A stretch of DNA of 64,000 nucleotides from Plecoglossus altivelis. Lineage: Eukaryota > Chordata > Actinopteri > Osmeriformes > Plecoglossidae. How positions within the stretch are numbered: the stretch's first letter is position 1; each line of letters opens with the position of its first letter. The stretch spans positions 8,959,575-9,023,574 of the forward strand of contig BROE01000022.1 in NCBI GenBank assembly GCA_036571765.1, read 5' to 3'. The notes beneath the pieces are model-generated. The model was not told the DNA's origin and did not search any database. It worked only from the letters and a program-made list of their open reading frames with translations. The position numbers and the translations under genes were made by a program. This document shows positions 1 through 13,391 of this stretch, piece by piece.

Positions 1-2835
1 ATCAAAGCCCAATTAGAAGCAGAGAGATTATTTAAAGCTTTGCACTGTCAATGACACCAGATTTAGCATTTTACAGTTAGTCATCTTTAACGTTGTGGTT
101 AGATTTGTTGAAGTACCTCCAATGTTACCTTGATGTAGTAGAGTTCTGCTGACGCAAAACAGAATATTGCTTCGCACGTATTCTTTTCAGATGGCATTTT
201 TCCTGAACTTTTTTTGTTTCATTTGATGGACTCGTAATTCTGTTATCACCAATGGAGGTACTCTACTCTGATAAAGCTGGGGCCAGAAGCTGGCCTGATT
301 ATCTTTGTCTTAAGTGAAATTAAGAAGTATTAGTGGAAATAAATTGGATGACAAGTTATTTTACAAGTAATTTTAAAACTAGCATTCATTAACTTACCAT
401 CATCCTTCTTCCTCTACCTTAACTTTATCTTCAGCAACATTTGTATCGAGTAAACGGACTGAACCTTCCACTTGCACACCAAAATTCTGATCATGCTCAC
501 CAGTTAGACAAGAATCATTTTTAATTATGGATATTGTTGTACAGCACTGAATGTGAACATGATACAAATATCCTTGGTATAGACTGAGCTCATTGATGCT
601 GTTCAACAAAATATTTCTTTCAGATATCGAATTTGTGTCGTCCTCAAACCCAACATGCTTTGATTTGAAGGCTTTGATGACTGGCAACCACACTGCCGTT
701 TAAGTCGGCGCATGTTACAGATCAAATGTCTCATCAACAGCTCTTAACAAACATGTTCATGAATTAACCGTTAAAAAGACAAAAACGGCTTGAGAAAATA
801 TAGAACAGTATCCTAGGAGAGTTCTGTGACACAGAGGTTTGCCAGCATCATATATACAGTACATAAGTGTCTTCTCTGAGGAGGTCCATGAGAGAGAATC
901 CATAGATGTCCACCACAATGTGGCCTTTGCAGAGTAACCTGTGACATATCAATTAACAATGACCGGCAAGTTCAATATCCAATGTCACCTTCCTGCACCT
1001 AGTGTCACACCACAGCTATACACAACACAGCAGTGGGACTTGCATTTCCATGGAGGCAATTTGTCAAGTTCACAAATAACTAGCTTTTACTCTACTGGGG
1101 TTCCATGTTTCTCTAGACTGCTGAAGCATCAGTCAGTAAGGCTTTGGGAGGCAGGGGGCAGCCGTACCACGTTCAGTCCATGAGGTTGTGGGACTCTGTC
1201 CCCCTGTGAAGGGAGACAGAGTTGACCCCCAGAAGGTGCCATTGGAATGAGGGAAGCAATAACCTAATCACTAGGGGGTTCTGTAGCCTCAAAGCCACTC
1301 CGTATAGGTTTTGTCCGTATCTTGTGCTTGAATCTAAACAAATGTAAACTAGCTGAGCTGAACTAGACTTACCCTACAGCATCAGCTTGGTTGGCAACCA
1401 TCAATAGCCGATTATCAATAATCAGAATGGGTAAACTCTTGTCTTTGCACGTTCCAAAACAACTTCCTATCCTTTCATTTTCCACCCTTGTGAATAATAG
1501 GAGTGCAGCCACACCTAAGAACAGCTTGCATGCCTGAATCAATAAATATTATTGAATAAGTACTTCACTAGTTGATACAATAACCATGTGATGGGTTAGG
1601 GTTAGCACAGTATGCGACAAAGTTTAAAAGCAATTGCTAGGAAATAAGCCCATACACAACCAATCCGACACAGACAGACACGTCTGGTATCAACACACAC
1701 TGAGACATACTGCTCATCATTTTATCAGCGGAGATGAACAAAAACAAACTCAAATTAGTCGGGCCAAACACATGTAATTTTTGATTCTAGCTTTTGCCAC
1801 CAACGGTGACACGTTGTCTAAATTCAAAGTGGCATCAAAGTCCAAATGCATCAAACACAATATTTATCACATGCATGTCTGACGATGATTCTTCACTGAG
1901 AGGGCCGTCATCACTGGTATCCTTGTCAACACATAGGATTACGAAGACATGCCATTAAGTCCTTCACAGGGATTCAGCATGACACAAAAAGATAGGATTC
2001 AGGGCAAATGCTCTGATATGTCAATGTTTTTCTCAAATGTTGAAGTTAGATGCACACCTTTAAGTGGATTGGCGTTATACTGCACTTGATATGGCATTAA
2101 TTATTGCATCTCTCTGGGAAGTTTGAAGAGTTCCATTTAATTTAGAAAGGGCTCATTATTTATTCACAGCTGCAAACCAATTAACTAATGCAACAATTAC
2201 CACTGCAGCAAAAGTAGGAAATGTACATCAAGGTGGTCTCCTTAGATAGTTGATTAAGTGAAAGAGAAGCTGTCACAAAGTACAGAAAAATATCTGTTTA
2301 GTTTTCTCCACGAAAGGAAATTGCTATTGTATAACAAATTATGCACAGTATTAGCTTTAACATGCCATTCAACAATCTTGTCAACATATTTAATTGCCTG
2401 TTAACAGTTAACACGTGTGTACTTAGTGTGTGACGGGTCATCCAATCAAAAATCAATGGCTTAATTTATAATATGGGTCTCTGGTTTTACAACTAATGAC
2501 TTGATTCATTCTGACAGACATCCCAACAAACTATTTCATCGTAAAACAAAGAAAAATGGAGAAGAACCTTGAAGATGTTGCAGTTTTTTTGATCTGCAAA
2601 TTCTCAAATATTTCAAGTACATCCTTTGTGTAGACGTATCAGCCATTCTCAGAGTCCTAGCAAGCTAGAAAGCCTTTCATAACTCCATCTAACTGAATGT
2701 CTGGTGAGAATGGTGGTAGAACTGCATAACTTCTTCAAAATTTGTATGTGTTTGTTCTATCACAAAGTGTCCCTTTCGTGGTCGTCAGTCTCCACTTCTT
2801 GTTCTTATTCCACATCCAATCCGTCTCTTTTTATT

Positions 2836-2930
2836 CCTTTCTCTCCCTTTCTAGCATACACAGACACATTCTCTCACCCTCATACTCTCTCTCTTTTACT
2901 CTCTCTTTCTCTCGCCCTCCTAGTTTTCTC
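2836..2930. repeat. CT-rich low-complexity stretch
   Basis: Pyrimidine-rich DNA (repeated CTCTCT, CTCTTT) with a short purine-containing break. Confidence 0.8.
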
Positions 2931-5900
2931 CACTTTATCACTGGATACTCCATAATAGGAGCTGCAGGTCGTCTTCGTAATGACCCCTCCAGGGACTGGG
3001 CGAGCTGTCTATACTGTCTGGTTGTTTTCTGGAGTGGGAGTTCAGCACTTCATGTGAAACAATAAAGAATTCTGACATGGTGCCGTATGATGACCAGCCT
3101 CTTGTTAAGAGGTCTGATATCGCTGCCGAGACCCCCGAACCAGATGAGGACACATCATCACATGCACCAAAGACCTTCTGCAGGGACTGAAAAGCAAGAG
3201 GGTCGTTCTGACAGCTGCTCTCATTAGAATATAAGATGTCCCCTGTTTCAAATTGAACTGGAGTTCCAGAAAGATTACATGATATCTTGATGTAATGGAA
3301 TTAATTGACAGCTTTCCTTTCCCCTAAAAACAAAACATTTTCATCCAAGAGTTATATATATGCAGATGGTGACCTAAAATGTCCAGTTAATGATGCATTT
3401 TAGACACCCACTCCATGTCAATCTCTAAGTATCAGTGAATGAGGATGACATTTGTGGCACAATGCTTCACTTACCCAGCGCTAGGGGCTCTTCTCTCCCA
3501 TTAATTCCCTGTCACACGATGCCATTATATTCAGCAGTGATGACTCTGGAAAATAACTGCATCCCTCCCATGTCTGCCGCCCTGTGTACTTCCCTCTTGA
3601 TTAAAAACAAATCCACTGAAGTTATTGGAATCCATTAGAATCATGTCTTTCCTGTCATCTGTCCAGCTTGTGGCAATCCTCCCTGATATCATCAGTTTTC
3701 TAATATGGTAATGGAGTTATCTATCTGGGACAAGGTTATTACTGGAACTCGTTATTACTGCTTTATCAATAGACTCAGGACAGGGGAATTTTTTTGCAAA
3801 GGAAAATATATCCTGTCAACAGCTAAATCCATACAAAATGGATGCTGGTGGCAGTGCTTGCAATATTAATATCAACCCTCCAGCCCTCAAATTCTCTGTA
3901 ACCATGCCAATATCAACAATTAATCATAGCCTTATTGAGCTGACAGAACATATATATTGTTGAGATGACTTTGGGAACAGTGTCAAGTTTGAGCTGGGTT
4001 AGCACTTTTAATCTGCTCCAATCTTTTTCTGTTAGAGGTTTTGTGTTTGGCCAATTGTTGGTCTTAATCATCAGTGTAGCTCCCTATGGAGGACAGTGGA
4101 TTGCTAAGCTGTGAGTAATTCCCAAAGCAGTCGTCCGGATGTTCCACCACTGGTCCTCGCCACAAAAGCGGACAGGAGTCATGAATATGCATCAGTAGGA
4201 GGGGAAGATCCCCTCTAGGCTTCATAAAAGACAGCATTAAGCTGCTCTAATTAAATTCCCCTCTCCCCTCCTCTATAGTGAACATGGCGTTGGTGACCGG
4301 TTCTCTCTCAGACTGATACCAGGCTCCTGGATAAAACCCTCTGCTGGGCTACTCACCAACGCTGCAATCAATAAACATCATCATGAATTAGAATTATCTA
4401 CTCAGCATTCCAAGCACACTTTCTAATGGCATTAAAAAGGTTATTGTTGTGTCTGTATTCTGCACTTTGGAGAAATACAGAATTTAGATGCATTGGCACA
4501 CATTAGACACCAGTATCGTACATACAGTACACTCACTAATTGATAAATGGCTAAATGTACATGAAAAAAGGATGTTAGGATTTACTAGTAAGCAAACAGC
4601 ATGATGTATCGTACCTGCGTCTAACCATAATGAGTTGAACTATTGTATCCTAACAGACATTTTATACAGACAACCCCCAAATTCCCCACACAGGCAGAAA
4701 ACACCTTTGAACAAACCATTTAAACAAACAGTGTGATGTTTTCAGTGTAGACTTTATCCAGCAATGTTTGACATTTTAAAAGACGATTTATGGATTTATG
4801 GATTTGAGGTAGGCCGGTCTGAACAGCAGCCAGCACCCCATCAACCAGGCAGATGACAATCTTCCATCGGACATGTCTTCCTGGGTCTCCTTGCCCTGCT
4901 GTTGTCTTCATGTCTGCTGCTATCAGTTAATGAAGTCCAGTTGGGGGCTCTGCACCTGTGGAGCAGGGCTTAGCCAAGGAGAAACCTGGGGTTTTCAGCA
5001 CCATGGACAGTCATAAATTGCCATTGTGTCACAAGAAGCAAGTGTTGGTCAGCTAGCATGGATTAATAGTCATTTATATTCATTTTTGTTTGAGAGATTG
5101 CATCAATCCAATATTGTACCACCTGCTAAATACTGTTTTGACGCTCTGCTGTCATTCACATAGTTCACATTTGTAACAAAGTTTGCTTGTACCTCTTTCC
5201 CATCTGCAACTTTCTGCTTTGATTCAAAATGATCCTTATTGCATTTAATGATGTGTCCTCAACCAACTTGGCTGGCAAAATCAAGTTTAAATACATTTAG
5301 AAAAATACGTTTGTAGATGTTTTTGTTGTCATGAATCCATTAAAACAGGAGGAGGCTGGGTGAAGGTCAAACAAATCGGACTCCTTTAGATAGTACACAG
5401 CAACTCCCTGCAGTGAGCTTTGGTGCTGTGTGTGTCTCTCTCCAGGAAAAATCTAACCCACATAGAAGGACATTTATTCTTTTTGACAGAAATTGGGCAC
5501 ATTTAAAGACATTGCTTTTCATCTTTTGTCTCTCATATGGGGTAGAAGTTTTGCTTTAAACCTGTGAGCATTGGGACACCAATTACAATGTCAATCATTG
5601 TATTCTGTTGAGACATAAGAATATTCAAGTCATGATTCTGCTACAGATGCACTTCAGCTGTCTGAATCATAACTTGACAAAGCTGTATTTGATTTTCAAT
5701 ACGTAACAGAAACTATCATTTATTGACATTTATTTCAATAACTATTGTCAGATTAGGTTTATATGAAACATATTTTTGTTCATGTATATTAAGTGATGAT
5801 CGTAATAATGACTTGGCCTTTTGTGGTTTTATGTCAAAACACTGAAAAGCAGTGAACACATGATGTAGACGTACAAGTTAAAACATGCAAATGAGGTAGC

Positions 5901-8900
5901 AAATTTTATTAAATTAAAATTACCCTGCAGTAATGTGGACTGCGTGCCAACTAATAAAACATAGCACAGACGATGGCTGATAATATAATTTAGAGCAGAC
6001 TTATCTAGATGAAGGTTCATCAAGGAAACTTTCTTGAATTATATTCTTACAGTATTTACTAAAGCAGGTTTTTATTCACACACAGCAGACACCGTAATCC
6101 CAAACTATGTAATAGTCTATAACCATTTTGTATATAATTGTATACTGTACGTATAGTCTTGTATCAACAACATTGCACCAATCTGGCCACTGGAGACTGG
6201 AGAAATGAATTCCTGGTATATACACAAGCCACATTCCTTCTTCCAATAGAGATCCACTAACTGGTAAGGTGGACGGGTACACAAGGGGAGTAATCTAGCA
6301 TAAGGGAAAATGCCAAGTGTCTTATTAGTGTCTGAGCAGAGCTGGCTGGGAATCGATGAGTGACCCCCTGGTCACACCACAGCACTCCCAGAGACTCAAA
6401 TCATGGCTCTCACTCTGCACTATCCATCATCAAAACACACATCTTCTCAACTAGAGAAAGTTGCCTCCCTTCTCCCTTACCCCCCCCCCTCCTGTGCTTT
6501 TTGAGAAAACGTGAGAGCACTGCTGAGTAATGGGACAGCACCAAGCTGGGACAAGATCATCGTCTGGACAGTGCCTTGTGTGTGGGTGGGCGTCCCTTAA
6601 CACATAAGCACACACACATGCTCATAACCTATTTCAGGCAAACAACTTTTCTCCCCTAACAGCTCTCTGACTCTGAGGCTGAAGAACAAACTGGTGAAAC
6701 CACACCAAACTTTGAGAGTCACTGAAGAGCAAATCTGATGAAATCCAACGAAGGGGTGTGTGAAACCTGCCATCACCTGTAGAATGTTTTTCCAAACGCT
6801 TCAATGGCTTAGGTTCTTCATCACTTCCTGATTTAGCTTTGTCCATACCTGCACTGAGGCAGAAAATGAGCTCTTAAACGGTCTGCTGGTTGAAAGAGGC
6901 CCATGGTAAGACTGAACAAGTGAAATACCGTGGCCTAGCAAGATTTATTTCAAACAAATGGAATAAGGCAAGCTGTATTTCTTTTTCAATCATCCATCAC
7001 AATCACAAACATACTGGATAACCTCAGAAGCTAAGCAAGCTTTGTAGAGTCAAGTGTTTCTTAAATGGGTAAACTGTAAATGAAGAAGATCTATGTAGGT
7101 GTAGGAAACTAACCTGCAGGACCTGTCATGTGTGCTCTTCTTGGCTACTGAAAGACAAGTGCACACTTTGAACATGAGGCTTGGTGTAAACAGGGTGTTT
7201 ACCATGAGTTATATAAATCCGCCTCTTTTATTTTCGTCATTTATGAGACGTGAACAAGCATACACAAGAGTGACAAACAGGGTGTCTGTGGTTTTCAACA
7301 AACCTAGATATTCAGCCAGACTCACAGCTATTCTCCTGAGGGTTCCAATTTGTTCAGTGTAAGCTACTAAAGGAAACTCCTAACTTCCCCCCTCAAAATT
7401 CAGAATGGTAGCCAACTCTTAAGCACTTAATAACAAAACTTATATAGCATGTTTCAAACAATTACAACCCCATTCTAGTGGCCATCAAATAAAAGAAACA
7501 TCATCGGCCACAATTAGACAAGTATGGTCATCTCTCATCTGTCCTTTACAGGGAATTGGAACTTTCTGCTGGCATATTTTAGTCTCTCACACACCTGCGT
7601 TTTCTCCTTCTATCTCCCCCAATTCTTATTCAGAGAGTTCCACATCCATAGTGTAGCCCCACTCACACACAGGGACGAAGGTCAGGTATTGTCTTGCTCA
7701 AACACACAGCGCTCTCGGTTCTTCCTTCTCAAACCTCACACCTGACTGGCCCCATCACTAATGTCTTTGAACCCCTCTGGAGCAGGGCCCATCCTAGATC
7801 AAGGGGGGTCTGCTTCACCTGCCTTATCAGGAAAGAGGAGCCCAACTGCTTAGGGGAAGAGGACTGGAAATACAAACCCCAGACTCATTTCCCTCTACCT
7901 GCTATCAGAAACTCGCCCTGAATACTAACCAATTACCAAGAGTGGATGGCATCTGTAATGCGTTGAGCTGCTCTCCCATCCTCTATCAGCTGTTAACATA
8001 CATCCTAGAAGAAGAACGAAAACATGGAGACGGACCTCTTCAGCTGTGTCACAAGACATCGATCATTCTTCAGTTGTTCAATAAATAAGGGTGTCTCGCC
8101 AAAATGAATCCCATCTTCTGAAAGTTTTTGCTACCTCTGAATGTTGCTGCCCAACTTAGTCTCTCGCCAAGGTTCTCAGAATCATTAGAAATCGTCAGTG
8201 GATGAAACAATGACCTTTGCACCAATCTGTGGAGATATAGGGTGAATGTATAGTAAAATCTGTTTGCCATGGCATATAAATTACACATTTAGAATGAATG
8301 ATCGTACCAAGATTTTTTTTATGTCACATTTGTTTCTCTGTGACCTTGTGGGAAGCAGTCTCTGCCATGTTAGTGTGCTGATAAATTGTGGGGTTTGTTT
8401 TATGGCAAGTTTGGCCTCATCTCCTCTCTCGTATGTTATGAGACGAGACAATGTGACAACTCAATGGATTCGGTTCCACATTTTCCCATAGCTAGAATGT
8501 GCATGGAATGTGAATTAATAATTACATAATAACACAGTTGACTGAAAACAACCAAAATATTTGGTTAAAAAATCCCACAATATATTGCAATGACTTATAA
8601 AATGATGTATATTGCATTATTTCAAATGTTAGTCATTTCACACACAGACGCCTTGGGAACATATTGTCACTGTGGACAACAGCAAAATAATAATGCAGGA
8701 AAATTACTATGGTAATACTATGTTGTGCATTTTTATAAAGCCAGAAATTATTGTTTGGCAATGGATTAAACAATGCTGTTGTGAATATGTAATTGAGCCT
8801 AAGAATTCAGAATAGTTTTCATACCATTTAAATTACATTTCACTGCAGTATTGAACATGAACAAATGGTTTCCATTGTTTTTCCCCACCTCAAAGCTAAA

Positions 8901-11900
8901 AAGCAACAAAAGGATTGACAAAGACTGACGTATATATCAATATGCATGAATTTCACCCTTCACTTGCATTTAATGCCATCTGGTAATGTTTGAGAAAATG
9001 CTGGAAGACCCAAACTTCCAAATACACTGTGAAGTGAGAATTTCTTTGTTTTCACATTTTTGTACCTCTGGCCCGCAGTTGGAATTGTTTTTTAATTAGA
9101 AAAATGATCAAATAGCCACTATTTATTTATTTTACCTTAAGGTGTGTTTATGAGGCAAAGCGGGAGGGGCTTTGTGTGAAGCAAGATGTGAAATGGTCAA
9201 AACAGCACCCACATGAAATCTAAAGATGATTGTTTCATTGAGAACTGTCCTGCTGTGATTGCTTCAAGCATTAATCATTTGCAACACTGAGATCGTAGTG
9301 CAATTTCTCCACTGTCTAAAAAAATGAGACTCAAAAAACCTTCAGATCGGGAGAAGATTTCCTTTGAGCACTCAAACACATGCACACACCCCACTGGGTG
9401 TAGCAGAATAGCAATTACCTTGCGTCTTTTTTATTTACTCCCCAAAAGACTCTGTACCGTAGACTGGTGTGGCCAAGTTTGCATTGCTAAAACATTCTGG
9501 AATTCTTGGTAACGGTAAAGCATGATTCTTATGTGGTCTTGGGCTCAGAAATGGTTTTTCTTGCATAATGATGCATCTGGTGGATTCTTCATCACATTGT
9601 CTCTTTCCACAAACACAATCATACATACACATACTTCAGTACTCAGGAGACCTGACTAGATTTTGACTCATTATACAGACATGCCCTTGGCCATCAATTC
9701 TTTAGAGCAGCAGGAGCAGAACCATGTGAAGAATAGCTAACATTTGTATCCACTGGAATAAATCTGATTAACATGCCTTCCTTTCTCGCAACCTCTATTC
9801 CTGCTCTCGTTTGTTCACTCACCCTATTGTTGTTCTTGCCTAGTGTTGCACTCTGTTTATTTTAGGACAGAGAGAAGTTTCCTTTCTTCAGATTCTGTCT
9901 TTATCTAAACTCAGACACTAAGAAGGAACAACAAGGCTACTCTGGAAGCTGGCTGTCAGTTCCCTTGATGTTATCATATATGACTCAATCTGGTGTTTCA
10001 CACCAATCTTTCGCACTCTAATCTGTAAACCAACAGGCAAGAGAGCAATAAATATGTCTGGTTGTCTTCTGCTGCTCCATGGGCCAAAGCAGCAATGTCA
10101 TAAAGGGGACAGGTGATAGGTTAGCTTGTATTTGGACACTCACCCATGTGACATTAGCAGGGGATCTTCTTGTTTGCACTTCGTCATTGAACGGAGAATC
10201 CTGAACAATTCTGAATTGATTCTGATTCTGAAGCAATAGACGGATCTGCCCCAGACAACCCCTTCAAGCTAACATGTCATACTGGATTTGTAATGACAAG
10301 TATCAAATCTTGAGGATTGATTAGAATGGACATACATTTTTTGCCAATGACTCAGGCCATCCCTAATGTTGAACCATCCACCAACCTCTGCTCTCATCAT
10401 AGGGTTGTCATTGACAGTTACAGGTAGTGAAGTTTTCTATTGGCTGACATATACAGCATGTCGGATGTGTTCAACTTCCAAGCAGTCTGTAATATCTGAA
10501 TGATCTCTGGTAGTGACATTTCCGCAGGATGTAAATATGACATCATCATGATGTGAAGGGAGTTAGATACGATATAGATGAAAAGAGGACACCTATCATT
10601 TCTATGCAAAAATATGATTTGACCTTCACCGGTGATAGGACCAGTCAATTTTCCTTGATAGGTAATTCCTTGCACAAAGCGTCTCATCTTTTTTTGTCTG
10701 CTAATATCATCCTCTCCTTGTGTGTGAACACTCCTGCTGAGATGAGAGAATATAATTTTCAAACCTGCTAAATTAAATGCACTGCTCGATTCATTACCAT
10801 GGCGCCCATGTACACGTGGGGCTGTGCTGGACTCTAATGAAGAACTGATCCTCTTTAGTCTCAAGGGCTCTCGTTGCCCCTGTGATTGCAGGGTACCATA
10901 TGCCAACAAAGGACCCTGCCTGGCTAATAAAAGGTCACGGATTTGGTCTTTGTAGGTTTGTTCTTTATGTTTTAGTTGAAAAGAATGAATACAGGCTGGT
11001 GTTTTCCAGGCATTCCAGTCTGTCCTCGTAGGCTTTGAGAAGGGACTCTGTGGCATCTCTGTCATCCATGTGGGTATTGTGACTCTTCCTGTACAGCCTG
11101 TGCTAGCTCCTACTTCCTGTCTGGCTTAAATCGACGTGCTCATGAGTACAATGAAGGCTACTGTAGCCATTTCTCTCTGACAAAACACATATATATGTGA
11201 AGTGTTAATGTGTCGTGAAGTTTTGATATTAGAAAGATTAGAACTTGCCTCAGTCATTTAAAAACATGTGTGGCCAGACCAGTGCTATTTTACTTGATGC
11301 TTTCTCACCGTAATGGAGTCTGAGACCAGCCGATAAGAAAAACTCATATTCCAACTTCTGAAGCACAACAGTTGGTGTATTTCTGCTGTGTCTGATCACA
11401 GGCTTTCTAAGAAGTTTCTAATGCTGCTCATGTTGAAGGCTTCTTTTTATCACTGTGTTGCACCTCTAACAGAAACCGAGTGCTAGATGAGTATGATGTG
11501 AGCAGATCAAAAGGCAGAGCAGAACCCTGTTCATAAGAAGCTCAGCCCTGCCGATCCCACCTGCCGTGGATGTCTCACCTGCCCCCTGCCAAAGGCAGGA
11601 AGGAAAGTCATCACTAATTAACATCTCAGACCAGGCAGCCATCTGTGAACTGAGACAGTGATTGACTCTGCGCCTCCAGTCCCATTCATCAGACATTTAC
11701 ACATGCTCACACTTTTCTTGTGGACCCGACAATGTCTTAAGGAGCCTAGTTGGGAATTTATACTGTTCCTGACGGTCTTCACAATTTTGGTCCTGTTCTC
11801 TCCTAGATCATGTGATGACTGGTGAACGATGAAGAGGTGAGATGAGTGTCACAGACTACAGAGAGGGGGGTTAACCGTGCTTCTCAGTGTAGCAAGGTGA

Positions 11901-13320
11901 TCCCAATGGAAATATGGCTCATGTGCATCCAATCCTTCACCTGCAGATTCGCTACCAAGGCTGCATCTGTGAGTCATTTCCATTTAGATAGGCAGGGTGA
12001 TGGCAACTCTCTGAGACAGAGGATATAAGTGTATAAGCTCCACATTTCTTCTGTTCTTTTTCTTATATGTGGCCGCACAAAGGAAAGCCCTGATTGGCCC
12101 ATTTGGACACATCAATCTGGAAGCATATAGGAACTTGCCTTCCATCACAAGTTATCATCTTCCCTTATTGGAAGGGAGCCTTGATTGGAGGCAAAAGAGA
12201 GGTGTTTTCAACCCTGGTAGTCATGGTCAGAATAATGACTTATAAGTATACCAATGAGTGAGGCTACAGTGCAGTATCCAACAGCTCAACGCTGTTGAGA
12301 AGTTGACTGTCAATAGGTTAATAAAGTCACCTGATGGCTGAATAAAGGAAACTGCCTGTGCAAGCATGAAAGGTGAAAATCCCAGCTGAGAGCTACACTT
12401 TGATGTTAATGTTGCAATTTACTTTTGGTTCCCTCTCAATCACATGGGATAACAATACACATCAAATATAACTGAGAGGCCAAACTGTTACTTTAATCAA
12501 ATAGCCTACCTCTGGACAGACACTTCAAACACAATGGTGGTATGATCACATAAGGGCTTTTATGTTAAATGATTCATACCATGTGAGGCAGAGACATTGC
12601 ATGTTTGGAAAATCTATGATTCATGCCAAGCCCGACACTGAAATTCCTCTAATTATCAAGGTCATCCTAAACCACTTAGTGCATATTAATGAGATGTTCT
12701 TTTTCTAATGGAACAACCATAATAAATATCGACATGATCGAAATCGATACAAATGGATCTTCAGTCTAAAAGCGTCCGTGCGTTTGGTCAGGTTCATTTT
12801 TTGTCATCCATTATTTAGTCTCTCCCCTGCCGTAGAGTGTTCTTTTCAAGCGATCGCCACACATGCCATTGCAGATCAATGCTGATAGTATTTCTGTGTC
12901 TCTTGCCACTGTCCTCATTATCACTATTCTGCAATCGACCAGCGGAAATTAGGCTGATTCACCAGTCCTTCCATGCTGGAGCTCTTCTCAGGGTGCTTAG
13001 ACTGGGCCTTTTGTGTAGATTCCTTCACGGAAAACAACCACACCATCAGAATACATTTCATCCTTCACAACGGTGTCTCGATGTCACCTCAGTCAGAAAC
13101 CAAAGCAGCACAATTTCACATTTGCCCCGCTGTCTGGAGATATACAAACAAAATAATTGAGCATTGTCTGAGACATGTGTCTCGCCCACCTACTTAAGTC
13201 TGACCCGTACGCGATGGTCACATCCCTATTCAGCAACGCACAACACACAGTGATACAGAGCAACGAAGTACATCTAACCCCAGTGTATGGAAAACAAGGC
13301 TTAGCATAAGCCTTTTTAAT

Positions 13321-13391
13321 CCTCTTCTTTCTCTCTCTATCTGTCTCCCTCTCTCTTTATCTCTCTCTCTCTTTATCTCACTCTCTCTTTC
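13321..13391. repeat. (CT)n-rich microsatellite
   Basis: CT repeats interrupted by TTAT and TGTCT. Confidence 0.9.

Noticed and set aside
400..693. 97-codon minus-strand frame near the left edge, with a donor-like GTAAG nearby
   Set aside because: The frame ends in a stop before the donor-like site, and the peptide shows no recognisable family, so there is no support for an exon.
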